Positions 17,531-26,012 are shown, counted from the stretch's first letter. The stretch is 64,000 bases of DNA from an uncultured Gammaproteobacteria bacterium (GCA_937992195.1 CALKKV010000017.1:51476-115475); one strand, 5' to 3'. Notes: a model not told the origin generated them from the sequence alone. Numbers and translations are program-made.

Positions 17531-18295
17531 TTGTCTATGTTTAATCAACAGCAAATCCAACAATTCAATCATCAGGGCTTCATTGTTGAGCGCGGCCTGG
17601 CAGATGAAAAAACTTGTAAAACAATGGTTAATCAGATCAAAAGTTCTTTGCAGCCTCCCCTTGCGCCGTTGGAATTTGAAACGGATGTTCATTACCCGGG
17701 ATCACCTGCAGATCGCCTGTCGGAAGGTGGCGATACACCCAGGCGATTGCTGCATGCTTATACCCGTGACGCGGTGTTTCGGGACTGGTCGAAATCTCCA
17801 CCTATCGTCGATCGCGTAAAGCAACTAATTAACGCAGAAAGCATTGAAGTTTCGCAAAATCACCATAACTGCATCATGACTAAACACCCTGGCTTTAGCA
17901 GCGCCACGCTCTGGCATCAGGATTTTCGTTATTGGCTATTTGACCAACCCGAGCTAATTAGCGTTTGGCTGGCGCTTGGAAAAGAGTTTGATCAAAACGG
18001 CGGTATGCACTTAATCCCAGGCAGCCATCAGCAAGAGCTTGACCGTGGCTATTACGATGCTGCATATTTCCTTCGTACTGATCTGGAAGAAAATCAGGCC
18101 CTTATTGATAGCGCCATAAGCGCAGATTTAGAGGCGGGAGATGTATTGTTCTTTCATTGTAAAACGCTGCATGCGGCAGGACGCAACCAGACAGATCAGG
18201 TGAAATATTCGCTGGTATTTACCTACCATGACGCCAACAACCAGCCAATTGCTGGAAGCCGCTCCGCTGCTTTCCCGGATATCCCCTGTGACTAA
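17531..18295 (+). CDS. Phytanoyl-CoA dioxygenase (PhyH) family protein
   Basis: 254 residues. This is an Fe(II)/2-oxoglutarate-type oxygenase fold. It has the metal-binding WHQDFRYW (His and Asp of the 2-His-1-carboxylate triad), a downstream LHAAGRNQTDQVKYSLV (distal His and 2-oxoglutarate Arg/Lys region), and the conserved NGGMHLIPGSHQ loop. The substrate is unknown; bacterial relatives hydroxylate small acids, ectoine or natural products. It is followed 14 bases later by an HCCA isomerase-like gene, so the pair is probably co-transcribed. A truncated PhyH N-terminus at 33.5 kb is from a different, broken gene. Confidence 0.88.
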   Translation: MSMFNQQQIQQFNHQGFIVERGLADEKTCKTMVNQIKSSLQPPLAPLEFETDVHYPGSPADRLSEGGDTPRRLLHAYTRDAVFRDWSKSPPIVDRVKQLINAESIEVSQNHHNCIMTKHPGFSSATLWHQDFRYWLFDQPELISVWLALGKEFDQNGGMHLIPGSHQQELDRGYYDAAYFLRTDLEENQALIDSAISADLEAGDVLFFHCKTLHAAGRNQTDQVKYSLVFTYHDANNQPIAGSRSAAFPDIPCD

Positions 18296-18309
18296 TCGGA
18301 GCCAGTAAG

Positions 18310-18957
18310 ATGCCTGCGCCAAAAAAGAAAGCTCGCTGGTATTTTGATTTCATTTCGCCATTTGCTTACCTGCAGTTTAAGCAACTAGAGTCAATTCTCA
18401 TAGAACGCGACGACCTTGAGCTGGAGTTTGTACCCATCCTTTTTGCCGGATTGCTCAAGCACCATAACAACAAAGGCCCCGCCGAAATCTCTAGCAAACG
18501 ACTAACGACCTATCGCTACTGCCACTGGTATGCGAAGAAGCATCATATTCCTTTCCACATGCCCGCGGCGCATCCATTTAATCCTTTGCCCTTACTGCGA
18601 CTGGCGATCGCGACAGATTGTGATCGAGGCACCATCGCGAAGTTATTCCACCATGTCTGGGTGGACAGTAGAGAAAATACCAACTTCTTTTCTATAGATG
18701 CCTTATGTCGATTACCGAAACTGGATCAGGCAGCCGAACAGGTCGCAGAGCCAAAAGTTAAAGCAAAGTTAAGAAGTAATACCGAAAGCGCGATAAGAGA
18801 CGGTATTTTCGGTGTACCCACTATTGCAATCGATGACCAGCTCTTCTGGGGAGTGGATATGACCGAAATGGCTTTCGAGTATCTGGATAACCCCGATTGC
18901 TTGCAGTCATCCGAATATCTACGAATAGAGCGTTTGCCTATCGCACAAGGACGTTAA
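18310..18957 (+). CDS. 2-hydroxychromene-2-carboxylate isomerase family (DsbA-fold) protein
   Basis: 215 residues. ARWYFDFISPFAYLQFKQL near the start is the glutathione-binding motif of the kappa-GST/HCCA isomerase family. FGVPTIAIDDQLFWGVD near the end is the conserved cis-Pro loop and substrate region. Classic members isomerise 2-hydroxychromene-2-carboxylate during naphthalene breakdown using glutathione; no other aromatic-degradation genes are seen, so the substrate is probably different. It lies directly behind the PhyH gene. Confidence 0.88.
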   Translation: MPAPKKKARWYFDFISPFAYLQFKQLESILIERDDLELEFVPILFAGLLKHHNNKGPAEISSKRLTTYRYCHWYAKKHHIPFHMPAAHPFNPLPLLRLAIATDCDRGTIAKLFHHVWVDSRENTNFFSIDALCRLPKLDQAAEQVAEPKVKAKLRSNTESAIRDGIFGVPTIAIDDQLFWGVDMTEMAFEYLDNPDCLQSSEYLRIERLPIAQGR

Positions 18958-18993
18958 GAATCTTTGAACTCCCTTTATTGAATTTTGATCGCT

Positions 18994-19977
18994 CTAAAAC
19001 TCAAGTACGACACAGCCATCCAGCCCACCAGCTTCCACCTTCTGATGTGCCAGCGCTGCCTGGTCTAATGAATAGCTCTCCGCTATACGATGGCGCAGTT
19101 TTTCTTGTGACAACATGTTGGTAATATCTTCTGCAGCGGCCCTCTTCGCCGTCTCCGGCATGTTGTAAACCAAAACCAGTCGAACCGTAATGTTATTGAA
19201 CATCAGCGGATAAAAAGGAAGGGTCGGCTGCATTTCCTTTGAGGAAGAATAGGTGGTGATCACACCGTTGGTTTTTAAAATCTGACTACTGGTCTCAATA
19301 TTTTTTCCAAATTCTACATCAACGATACGATCCACTCCGGAGCCGTCAGTGATATCCATAATCTCATCAACAAGATTTGCTTCAGAATAGTTCAATATAT
19401 GTTGCGCGCCACTGCCAGCGGCTTGGTCGCAACGTTCTGCACTTCCCGCAGTTGCGATAACCCGGGCTCCTGCGCTCTTTGCCCACTGCGCCGCGTAAAA
19501 ACCTACTCTTCCAGACGCCCCTGTTACTAAGACCGTTTGATCCTTTACCGCGCCATCGGAAAAGACGCAGCGATGGGCTGTCATCATCGGAATTCCGGCG
19601 CAGGCGCCTTCCGCAAAAGAACTGGACTCGGGAAGCGCTACCACGCGACTCTGAGGCAAAACAATATATTCCGCCGCTGTGCCCCAGTGGCGTTGATACT
19701 GCGCTTGATACACCCAAACTCGATCTCCTTGTTTGACTGACGTCACTTTTCCCCCGAGTTCTGCAACAACGCCAGCCCCGTCACTATGGGGAATAACAAA
19801 GCCATCTTCAAAGCCAGCAGGTTGTGCTCCGGCCCGCTTCTTAACGTCTGACGGGTTGACTCCTGAAGCATGTAGACGAACGAGTACTTCCTCTGGCCCC
19901 GGCTTTGGTATCGTCTTTTCACCCAGCTGCAGAACTTTGTCTGCGTCGCCACTTTCTGTAAACCAAACCGCTTGCAT
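18994..19977 (-). CDS. NAD(P)H:quinone oxidoreductase / zinc-independent MDR family
   Basis: 327 residues. Medium-chain dehydrogenase/reductase without zinc ligands: a GroES-like N-terminal domain (VLVRLHASGVNPSDVKKRAG) then a Rossmann domain with the coenzyme loop LVTGASGRVGFYAAQWAKSA. The quinone oxidoreductase family reduces quinones or enones with NADPH. It is convergent with the HCCA isomerase gene, and co-directional with the DUF4442, YbaK and VOC genes that follow on the minus strand; spacing of 13 bp to the next start suggests one transcript. Confidence 0.9.
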   Translation of the reverse strand: MQAVWFTESGDADKVLQLGEKTIPKPGPEEVLVRLHASGVNPSDVKKRAGAQPAGFEDGFVIPHSDGAGVVAELGGKVTSVKQGDRVWVYQAQYQRHWGTAAEYIVLPQSRVVALPESSSFAEGACAGIPMMTAHRCVFSDGAVKDQTVLVTGASGRVGFYAAQWAKSAGARVIATAGSAERCDQAAGSGAQHILNYSEANLVDEIMDITDGSGVDRIVDVEFGKNIETSSQILKTNGVITTYSSSKEMQPTLPFYPLMFNNITVRLVLVYNMPETAKRAAAEDITNMLSQEKLRHRIAESYSLDQAALAHQKVEAGGLDGCVVLEF

Positions 19978-19990
19978 TGATATCTCCTGC

Positions 19991-20467
19991 TTATTGGGAT
20001 CTGTTTCGTTTCAAACGAATGTAAAGCGTTCGCTCTACCTTCGCCACAACGTCGCCTTTTTCATCACGTATTTCTACGTCAAACTTCTCCAGACATTTTT
20101 CACCGCCTGCAGCATCAAGCCGAATTTTTTCGATACGTTCTTCTGTCAGAAAAAATTCGGCATAAACGTTGCTGCGACCCGGCTTTAGATATTTGATCTC
20201 GGACGACTGATCCCAAATAATATGATCTTCTCCTAGATGCTTTAACAACATAAAAGCGTACATCATATCGGTCATCGCAAACAGGCTACCACCAAAATGA
20301 GTACCCATAAAATTACGATTGGTCAATCCCATCCGTAGCTTAACTTTGCCGTATCGAAAATCATCAGACAGTTCTTTGATCGAAATCCCGGCGCCTAAAA
20401 AAGGTGGCCAGAGATTCAACACTCTCCGAAATAGATTGGGATAATTAAACCAGTTAAGAGAATACAC
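19991..20467 (-). CDS. DUF4442 hotdog-fold protein (thioesterase-like)
   Basis: 158 residues. The central segment FMGTHFGGSLFAMTDMMYAF carries the N/T-x-HFGG-type hotdog core, and VYAEFFLTEERI follows. DUF4442 is related to YiiD-C and PaaI thioesterases; hydrolysis of an acyl-CoA is possible but unproven. It is cytoplasmic. It ends 13 bases before the start of the quinone oxidoreductase and begins 5 bases after the ybaK stop, so it sits in a minus-strand operon. Confidence 0.83.
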   Translation of the reverse strand: MYSLNWFNYPNLFRRVLNLWPPFLGAGISIKELSDDFRYGKVKLRMGLTNRNFMGTHFGGSLFAMTDMMYAFMLLKHLGEDHIIWDQSSEIKYLKPGRSNVYAEFFLTEERIEKIRLDAAGGEKCLEKFDVEIRDEKGDVVAKVERTLYIRLKRNRSQ

Positions 20468-20472
20468 TTCGT

Positions 20473-20946
20473 TTAACCACGTATTAAGTTTGCAAAATTA
20501 GCAGCTGTGGCTTGCGCAAGATCATGGGGCGCGATAGCAATATCCAAACCACGGCGACCGCCGCTGACATAGATACGCTCATGGTCTTTTGCAAGTGTAT
20601 CGATGACCGTGGCAAGCTTTTTACGCTGCCCGAGTGGGCTAACACCACCAAGCACATACCCGGTAGTTCTTTGCACCAGGTTTTTATCCGCCATTTCCGC
20701 TCTCTTCTCGCCAACCGCCTGCGCTATTTGTTTGAGATTAAGCGAATGGAGAACCGGTATTATCGCAACCACAAGTTTCTTAGACACGGTCTGCACGACA
20801 AGGGTCTTAAAAACAGCTTCGACATTCACCCCAAGCTTTTCCGCCGCCTCTTCTCCATAGGACTCAGCGTTTGGATCGTGACTATACTCGCAGAGCTCAA
20901 TCGATAAACCGGCCTGTTTCGCCGCGACCACCGCGGGTGTCATCAC
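20473..20946 (-). CDS. ybaK: Cys-tRNA(Pro)/Cys-tRNA(Cys) deacylase YbaK
   Basis: 157 residues. YbaK hydrolyses mischarged Cys-tRNA(Pro) in trans. Family blocks are EEAAEKLGVNVEAVFKTLVV (with the conserved Lys needed for activity), TGYVLGGVSPLGQRKKL and VSGGRRGLDIAIAPHDL. Length matches E. coli YbaK (159). Five bases separate its stop from the DUF4442 start downstream. A second ATG one codon later is an equally possible start. Confidence 0.94.
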   Translation of the reverse strand: MMTPAVVAAKQAGLSIELCEYSHDPNAESYGEEAAEKLGVNVEAVFKTLVVQTVSKKLVVAIIPVLHSLNLKQIAQAVGEKRAEMADKNLVQRTTGYVLGGVSPLGQRKKLATVIDTLAKDHERIYVSGGRRGLDIAIAPHDLAQATAANFANLIRG

Positions 20947-20965
20947 TCAGAAACCCGCATTGTGT

Positions 20966-21319
20966 TTAAGTTTTACTCCAGATTGCCAGTTCATTCTGAC
21001 TCGGGTCTTTAAAATGAAACCGTCGCCCCCCTGGAAAACTAAAAATAGGCTTGTGAATTGTACCGCCGTTTTCGGAAACACGATCTAATGCTGCTTCTAA
21101 ATCGTCGGTAAGTAAAACAACTAAGGCAGCACCTTTATCACTATTAGAAGACAACGGCGATCGGTAAAATCCGCCGTCATTCTCGCCATCGTTAAATGCG
21201 CAATAATCTGGTCCAAAATCCTCAAAGGTCCAACCGAACGTGTCGCAATAAAATTGTTTGGTTTTCTCCAGGTCGTCTGAAGGTAGCTCAATGTAGTTTA
21301 GTTTTATCTTCGTCATCAT
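20966..21319 (-). CDS. VOC-family protein (glyoxalase-like)
   Basis: 117 residues, a single VOC module. It begins with the family pattern IKLNYIELPSDDLEKTKQFY and ends FPGGRRFHFKDPSQNELAIW, with the conserved FxDP turn. Such small VOC proteins often lack known substrates. It lies 20 bases upstream of ybaK on the same strand. Relation to the other VOC genes in the window is at family level only. Confidence 0.85.
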   Translation of the reverse strand: MMTKIKLNYIELPSDDLEKTKQFYCDTFGWTFEDFGPDYCAFNDGENDGGFYRSPLSSNSDKGAALVVLLTDDLEAALDRVSENGGTIHKPIFSFPGGRRFHFKDPSQNELAIWSKT

Positions 21320-21340
21320 CTCTCCCTAAGCTCTACCGCT

Positions 21341-21763
21341 TTACTTGTTTTCCAATCTTTCCTTAATTCCCGCATTTATTTCCCGGAATTCCTCAATCAA
21401 CGTTTCACAAGAAGCCTTTTCAGCCTGACACAACGTTGCCATTTGAATCGAGACAACGCCATCGAGAGAAACCACATCACGACGGATCGCAGTAGGGTTT
21501 GCCGGATGATCTTCCGGAGTAATCGACCACAGTGTGTAGCTGCCCTCATTTTTTATATTGTAAATAATCCAGCCACCGTAGTCTGTTCTTGCTGCATCTT
21601 GATTGGCTTCCATCGCATCAAAAACCTGTTCCACTGTATCAAAAGGAATCAATTTTTCGCTATCTTGCGCATGGGATAAACCCGGGTTCATCGCAAAGCC
21701 TAGCAACGAGATAACAACTGGGAGCAGAAAAATCTCAATGTTTTTTATAGCTGATGGTTTCAT
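21341..21763 (-). CDS. Exported hypothetical protein
   Basis: 140 residues. There is a probable signal peptide of about 32 residues (IFLLPVVISLLGFAMNPG then SHAQ/D). The mature protein of ~108 residues contains two cysteines (MATLCQAEKASCETL), which could form a disulfide in the periplasm. I do not recognise the family. It has a mixed alpha/beta look with the phrase GGWIIYNIKNEGSYTLWSI. It is co-directional with the VOC gene and the small hypothetical gene upstream. Confidence 0.7.
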   Translation of the reverse strand: MKPSAIKNIEIFLLPVVISLLGFAMNPGLSHAQDSEKLIPFDTVEQVFDAMEANQDAARTDYGGWIIYNIKNEGSYTLWSITPEDHPANPTAIRRDVVSLDGVVSIQMATLCQAEKASCETLIEEFREINAGIKERLENK

Positions 21764-21794
21764 AAAATTCTGTTAGTCAGGATAGCAATTACAC

Positions 21795-22109
21795 TTAGTC
21801 AGTTTTTTGATTGGAAAGTCGCTCAAAGGTTGGCGCATCGTAACTGGAATAATCAATTTTTGACTGTGACCAGGACGCTGCGTTTTTTTCCTTGTGTTCT
21901 TTTCTGGTCATTCTAAAAACGAGTAAGTGCACGCGTTCAATAAGCTCTTCCACCTCCGCGTGACGCACAAGGTTGAGATACACCCCGGCTTCAACAAAGC
22001 CTTCTAGCTTATGGCGTTGCTGCGCCGACGGCACATTGCCTTTTTTGGAAGCTTGAAACAATTCCGTAAACCGTTTTTCAAGTTCTTCTATAAAACCGCG
22101 ACGATTCAT
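21795..22109 (-). CDS. Small helical hypothetical protein
   Basis: 104 residues, charged and mostly helical (FIEELEKRFTELFQASKK, then VRHAEVEELIERVHLLVFRM), with no signal peptide or membrane segment. The family is not recognised. A divergent promoter region of about 75 bp separates it from the membrane protein gene at 22185. Coding is supported by length, codon-like composition and consistent spacing with the gene downstream. Confidence 0.65.
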   Translation of the reverse strand: MNRRGFIEELEKRFTELFQASKKGNVPSAQQRHKLEGFVEAGVYLNLVRHAEVEELIERVHLLVFRMTRKEHKEKNAASWSQSKIDYSSYDAPTFERLSNQKTD

Positions 22110-22184
22110 TTTTATAGCTCTACTTTGTCATTATAGATACCGACCGGAGTGTAACAAATCGCATGCATACAGTAGTAGCAACTC

Positions 22185-22718
22185 GTGGAAAAAGGCCGCA
22201 TACTTTGGTTTGTCTTTCTTCTAGTCTGGGTTGTTTCTATGCAATGGGCGATGCTCGCTGTTATTTTGATCGGATTATTTCTGATTTCAGGGCGATTTCC
22301 AAAACTCGCGTTTTCCGTATTTGGTGTATTGGTTGCTGTCGTCATTGGTGCGCTTGTGTTTACCAGCGACCGGGTAGCCAAAGTAGCTCGGGTAATTTCC
22401 GTGGAAGATGTGACACTGTCCAATATGACCGTGGTACCCGCCTATGGCGGCAGCTATCGGTTTGGCGGCAGATTACAGAATAGTCACGAGGAAGCAGAAC
22501 TTCGAGAAACCATGGTCCATGTCTTTATGCTAGATTGTGCAAACCACGCGGACCCTGAAAGCCAAGACTGTATGTCAGTAGGCCAGCAAAATCAGCGGCT
22601 GAACACACGCGTGCCTTCGATGCAGGCCCGGGATTTTCAGATGAATCTCTACTTTGGTTCGCCCGTTATTCAGGGGAAAATAGCCTGGCGATACGAAGTA
22701 ACCGAAGTGAAAAACTAG
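22185..22718 (+). CDS. Membrane protein with a soluble C-terminal domain, unknown
   Basis: 177 residues from a GTG. Two membrane helices occupy about residues 5-62 (RILWFVFLLVWVVSM and FSVFGVLVAVVIGALVF). A C-terminal domain of ~110 residues follows, of the type that resembles FxLYD-like beta domains (GSYRFGGRLQNSHEEAEL, then METMVHVFMLDC-type text). It includes two Cys (LDCANH, QDCMS) that may pair outside the membrane. Function is unknown. A 31-bp ORF on the opposite strand in the same place is a shadow. Confidence 0.7.
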   Translation: MEKGRILWFVFLLVWVVSMQWAMLAVILIGLFLISGRFPKLAFSVFGVLVAVVIGALVFTSDRVAKVARVISVEDVTLSNMTVVPAYGGSYRFGGRLQNSHEEAELRETMVHVFMLDCANHADPESQDCMSVGQQNQRLNTRVPSMQARDFQMNLYFGSPVIQGKIAWRYEVTEVKN

Positions 22719-22803
22719 AAACCTTTCGTCCACAGATTGATCTTTCTTGCGATAATAAGGTCCAAGCTATTGCTTAACCGCACCGTTTATTAAAATTAAA
22801 TTT

Positions 22804-23262
22804 ATGTTGATTTCAATTGCCACCGCTTTTCACGTTCTTGCCGCCGCTATCTGGATAGGCGGCATGTTCTTTGCCTATGTTTGCCTCAGACCTGTGTTAG
22901 GTGGAGCTGAACCCGAGGCGCGTTTAACTATGTGGGCGAAAGTATTTGGTAAGTTTTTTCCCTGGGTCTGGATGTGTATTGTGATCCTGTTCCTCACAGG
23001 CTTCTATCTCATCGGTCAGTATGGCGGCTTCACTGGCGCGGGCAAGTATGTAATTGCAATGATGACAATTGCTATTGTTATGACAGCGGTTTTTAAATTT
23101 ATTTATGCGGCGCCGTTTAAACATTTAAAACGCGGCGTAGAAGAAAAAGACTTCGCCGTTGCCGCCTATGCGCTAAATACGATTCGTAAACTGGTTGCGA
23201 CCAACCTGATACTGGGTATTGTAGTCATCATCATCGCCACAGGCTTCAAAGCCTGGCACTAG
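22804..23262 (+). CDS. CopD-family membrane protein
   Basis: 152 residues with four membrane helices: ISIATAFHVLAAAIWIGGMF, the IVILFLTGFYLIGQ helix, then MTIAIVMTAVFKF and LILGIVVIIIATGF. The start with HVLAAAIWIGGMFF and a conserved His is the CopD pattern (PF05425). Family members are linked to copper handling, or occur as uncharacterised cytochrome-b-like four-helix proteins. No cop genes lie nearby, so copper export is not shown. The next gene, an exported thioredoxin-like protein, starts 40 bases later on the same strand. Confidence 0.85.
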   Translation: MLISIATAFHVLAAAIWIGGMFFAYVCLRPVLGGAEPEARLTMWAKVFGKFFPWVWMCIVILFLTGFYLIGQYGGFTGAGKYVIAMMTIAIVMTAVFKFIYAAPFKHLKRGVEEKDFAVAAYALNTIRKLVATNLILGIVVIIIATGFKAWH

Positions 23263-23301
23263 TCGCCTAGGGGTAATTAACCATAAAAAATTAACAAAAT
23301 A

Positions 23302-23823
23302 ATGATGTCTATCAAGAAAAAACTGGTTTTTATTTTATCTTTACTCAGTTTGCTCGCATTCTCTGTTCCCGGCGCGAGTCTGCTTGCCAATACAGATCGC
23401 GAGCCAGCAGCACCATTTAATTTGGATAACTTAGCTGGATCAAAAGTTACGCTGGATGATTATCGAGGTCAGGTGGTATTGGTTAACTTTTGGGCAACAT
23501 GGTGTCCACCCTGCGTCCATGAGCTACCGTCGATACAAGCATTAAAAGATAATTTCGCTGAAGATGCATTCGAAGTTTTAGCGATGAATATGGGTGAAGC
23601 TTCCAGAGACATTAACTTATTCCTTAAACAGTTCAAAACCAAGCTCGATTTTCCAATACTTCTTAATGCGGACAAGGGCGTATCTGATGAATGGAAAGTG
23701 CGCGTCATGCCCACTACCCTGATTATTGATAAGACCGGACATATCGCGGTCTATCATCTTGGACCAAAAGACTGGAATAGCGAAGAAGTGCAGAATCAAG
23801 TCGCGCTGTTATTACAGGAGTAA
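23302..23823 (+). CDS. TlpA/ResA-like exported thioredoxin-fold protein
   Basis: 173 residues. There is an N-terminal signal segment (FILSLLSLLAFSVPGASLL), then a redoxin domain with the active site FWATWCPPCVHELPS at about residues 67-81 (WCPPC) and a cis-Pro at RVMPTTLIIDKTG. Periplasmic TlpA/ResA proteins keep thiols reduced, often for cytochrome c maturation; a c-type cytochrome gene sits 4 kb downstream in the same run. Its TAA stop is the last codon before the nadD coding region, in the same frame. AGGAG near its end (23816-23820) probably serves as the ribosome binding site of nadD. Confidence 0.86.
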   Translation: MMSIKKKLVFILSLLSLLAFSVPGASLLANTDREPAAPFNLDNLAGSKVTLDDYRGQVVLVNFWATWCPPCVHELPSIQALKDNFAEDAFEVLAMNMGEASRDINLFLKQFKTKLDFPILLNADKGVSDEWKVRVMPTTLIIDKTGHIAVYHLGPKDWNSEEVQNQVALLLQE

Positions 23824-23826
23824 ATT

Positions 23827-24486
23827 CTGGCTTTCTCTTCGAAATCCGGGGAAACCGCTGCATCATTTCAGCTCGGTATTTTTGGCGGTACTTTTAACCC
23901 TATCCACTTAGGGCATATCGATACCGTTGAGCAGCTAGCTGCTATCTCAGCCCTTGATCAGGTCCGCTATATACCCGCGGCAGTTCCGCCGCATCGCGCG
24001 GCGCCAGTTGTGAGCGCCAAGCACCGACTAAAAATGGTGCAACTGGCGATCGCTGATGACCCGAAAATGATTGCTGACAGTCGGGAGCTAGAGCGTTCCG
24101 GCCCGTCTTACACCATAGACACTATTGAGTCTGTGCGTACCGAGCTGCGACAAACCACGATACACTTAATTCTTGGTTTAGATGCTGCCCTGGATTTGGA
24201 GACATGGCATCGCTGGCAAAGCCTTTTGGACGCGGTCAATATAATTGTTATGGTTCGTCCTGGCTGGGATTTACCTGAAGTATTGCCCGCATGGTGGGCA
24301 GAGCGAACAGCAAACATAGAGCAACTTCGCCAGAGCAAGGCTGGTAGAATATCCCTCGTCCCTATCACTCCGGTGGATATTTCCTCCACCCGTATTCGCG
24401 AAGGATTAAAAGCCGGCACCTCGGTGCAACAGTGGCTCCACCCCAGCGTATTGCAATATATCCAACAGCACGACCTTTATGAGTAA
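23827..24486 (+). CDS. nadD: Nicotinate-nucleotide adenylyltransferase NadD, noncanonical start
   Basis: About 219 residues. NadD adenylylates nicotinate mononucleotide in NAD synthesis. The nucleotide-binding motif GIFGGTFNPIHLGH lies about 19-32 codons downstream of the tlpA-like stop. No ATG, GTG or TTG exists in frame between that stop (23821-23823) and the motif, so the ATG at 24010 would delete the active site. The first candidate codons are ATT at 23824 and CTG at 23827. CTG lies six bases after AGGAG and is chosen. The second motif, DISSTRIREGLKAG, is intact. It is co-directional with rsfS, overlapping it by eight bases. Confidence 0.85.
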   Translation: MAFSSKSGETAASFQLGIFGGTFNPIHLGHIDTVEQLAAISALDQVRYIPAAVPPHRAAPVVSAKHRLKMVQLAIADDPKMIADSRELERSGPSYTIDTIESVRTELRQTTIHLILGLDAALDLETWHRWQSLLDAVNIIVMVRPGWDLPEVLPAWWAERTANIEQLRQSKAGRISLVPITPVDISSTRIREGLKAGTSVQQWLHPSVLQYIQQHDLYE

Positions 24487-24886
24487 ACGACCAGAAAAAA
24501 CCAACGAAGCGGAGCAAATGCGTGATATCGCGGTTGCTGCTTTGCAACAATCCAAAGGCGAAGACATCAAAGTTCTCGACGTCCGCAAGCTTACCGATGT
24601 CACCGATATTATGATCGTGGCAACCGGCACTTCCGATCGTCATGTGAAAACCCTGGCTACGCGGGTTCTGGAAGAAATGCACGACGCAGGTTGGAGCCAT
24701 GTTGGGGTCGAGGGTGAGGAAGCAAAAGATTGGGTGCTTGTGGATTTTGTCGACATCGTTATACATGTCATGCGCGCCCAGGCGCGGGAACGCTATAACC
24801 TGGAAAGCCTATGGGACAAAACGTTTAATGACATCGTTGGTCAAGGTACCACCGAAGAAGTAATGGAGAGCGTGACACGGGGCTAG
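24479..24886 (+). CDS. rsfS: Ribosome silencing factor RsfS
   Basis: 135 residues. RsfS binds ribosomal protein L14 on the 50S subunit and blocks subunit joining in slow growth. The RsfS fold is recognised from DIKVLDVRKLTDVTDIMIV and ATGTSDRHVKTLATRV, then EEAKDWVLVDFVDIVIHVM (the beta-sheet face that contacts L14) and YNLESLW. Length is somewhat above the 105-residue E. coli protein, with an N-terminal extension starting MSKRPEKTNEAEQM. The ATG overlaps nadD by eight bases. It is part of the nadD-rsfS-rlmH order typical of many gammaproteobacteria. Confidence 0.95.
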   Translation: MSKRPEKTNEAEQMRDIAVAALQQSKGEDIKVLDVRKLTDVTDIMIVATGTSDRHVKTLATRVLEEMHDAGWSHVGVEGEEAKDWVLVDFVDIVIHVMRAQARERYNLESLWDKTFNDIVGQGTTEEVMESVTRG

Positions 24887-24914
24887 GCAGGTTCAGCGCC
24901 GACCTGCGAAGATC

Positions 24915-25385
24915 ATGCTGAATATTTACCTGGTTGTTATCGGCGAGAAAATGCCCCCGTGGGTCAACACCGGTGTCTCTGAATACCAAAAGCGTATTCG
25001 CGGTCGGATGGCACTTAAAGTAATTGAAGTCCCCGCAATCAAAAGGGGTAAAAATGCCGACCTCCAGCGTATTGCGCTCGAGGAAGACCAAAAACTTATC
25101 GCCGCAGTACCAAAACAATGTCGGTTGATTGCGTTGGACCGCCTGGGAAAAACGATCTCTACAGTGCAAATGGCGGATCGGTTTGAGCAAGGCTTGCAGC
25201 AAGGCGACCAGCTCGCGCTTTTGGTAGGCGGCCCGGAAGGACTGTCTAAAGAAGTATTACAACAGGTCGATGAAACGTGGTCACTGTCCGCCCTTACCTT
25301 TGCGCATCCGGTTGTGCGGATAATGCTGGCCGAGCAGGTCTATCGTTGCTTTTCTATTCTCGAAAAGTTGCCTTACCACCGCTAG
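24915..25385 (+). CDS. rlmH: 23S rRNA (pseudouridine1915-N3)-methyltransferase RlmH
   Basis: 156 residues, the exact size of RlmH. It methylates pseudouridine 1915 in helix 69 of 23S rRNA using SAM. The trefoil-knot SPOUT motifs are visible: LALLVGGPEGLSKEVLQQ (SAM loop), then SALTFAHPVVRIMLAEQVY and the invariant C-terminal YHR. It lies 28 bases behind rsfS. Confidence 0.97.
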   Translation: MLNIYLVVIGEKMPPWVNTGVSEYQKRIRGRMALKVIEVPAIKRGKNADLQRIALEEDQKLIAAVPKQCRLIALDRLGKTISTVQMADRFEQGLQQGDQLALLVGGPEGLSKEVLQQVDETWSLSALTFAHPVVRIMLAEQVYRCFSILEKLPYHR

Positions 25386-25427
25386 AACGGTTATTTTTCT
25401 TTGCCGTTGGTTCCCCTGCATTAACCC

Positions 25428-26012
25428 ATGACTTTGATTCTTGCATCTCGCTCACCGCGCCGCCGAGAGTTACTCGCACAATTTGGCCTTTCGTTTAAAA
25501 CCCAGGAAGCGGATCTGGATGAAGCGCCGATCGAGGGCGAATCGCCAGAAACAATGACCGAACGCCTTGCAGTAGCCAAAGCATTACATATTTACAGGCA
25601 AAACCCGCGACAAACCTGGGTGTTGGGTGGCGATACCACGGTTGCACTTGGCAATCAGGTATTCGGCAAACCCGCGGATGCTAAACAGGCAACCGAAATG
25701 CTGTCAGCGCTATCCGGAACAACGCACCGGGTCGTTTCTGCGGTAGCGCTGATTGGGGAGAATTTCAGGGAATCGTGTATTTGCACCACAGAAGTTACCT
25801 TTGACAAGCTTACCAGCGGGCAAATTCAGGCATATTGTGAGAGTAAAGAGCCATTTGACAAGGCTGGAGGCTACGGGATACAAGGTTTAGCGGGAGCATA
25901 TGTCAAACAGCTGCGCGGCAGCTATAGCGGTGTTGTCGGCCTTCCTCTGTATGAAACCAGAAAACTGCTCGAAAGTGCTAACCTTTTGCAGGCCTCTTCA
26001 GAGACGGTATGA
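25428..26012 (+). CDS. maf: Maf-family nucleoside triphosphate pyrophosphatase
   Basis: 194 residues. Maf proteins hydrolyse noncanonical or modified NTPs to prevent mis-incorporation. The N-terminal ILASRSPRRRELLAQFGL is the family signature, followed by ETMTERLAVAKA, WVLGGDTTVALG and FGKPADAKQATEML. The sequence most resembles the YhdE-type dTTP/UTP pyrophosphatase by the order of these blocks; the exact subclass is uncertain. It lies between rlmH and rng in the same run. Confidence 0.93.
   Translation: MTLILASRSPRRRELLAQFGLSFKTQEADLDEAPIEGESPETMTERLAVAKALHIYRQNPRQTWVLGGDTTVALGNQVFGKPADAKQATEMLSALSGTTHRVVSAVALIGENFRESCICTTEVTFDKLTSGQIQAYCESKEPFDKAGGYGIQGLAGAYVKQLRGSYSGVVGLPLYETRKLLESANLLQASSETV

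Noticed and set aside
19382..19717. 111-codon minus-strand ORF within the quinone oxidoreductase
   Set aside because: Shadow frame inside a complete MDR gene.
22112..22423. 103-codon minus-strand ORF opposite the membrane protein
   Set aside because: Low-complexity Thr/Asn/Ser text; the plus strand here encodes a convincing membrane protein.
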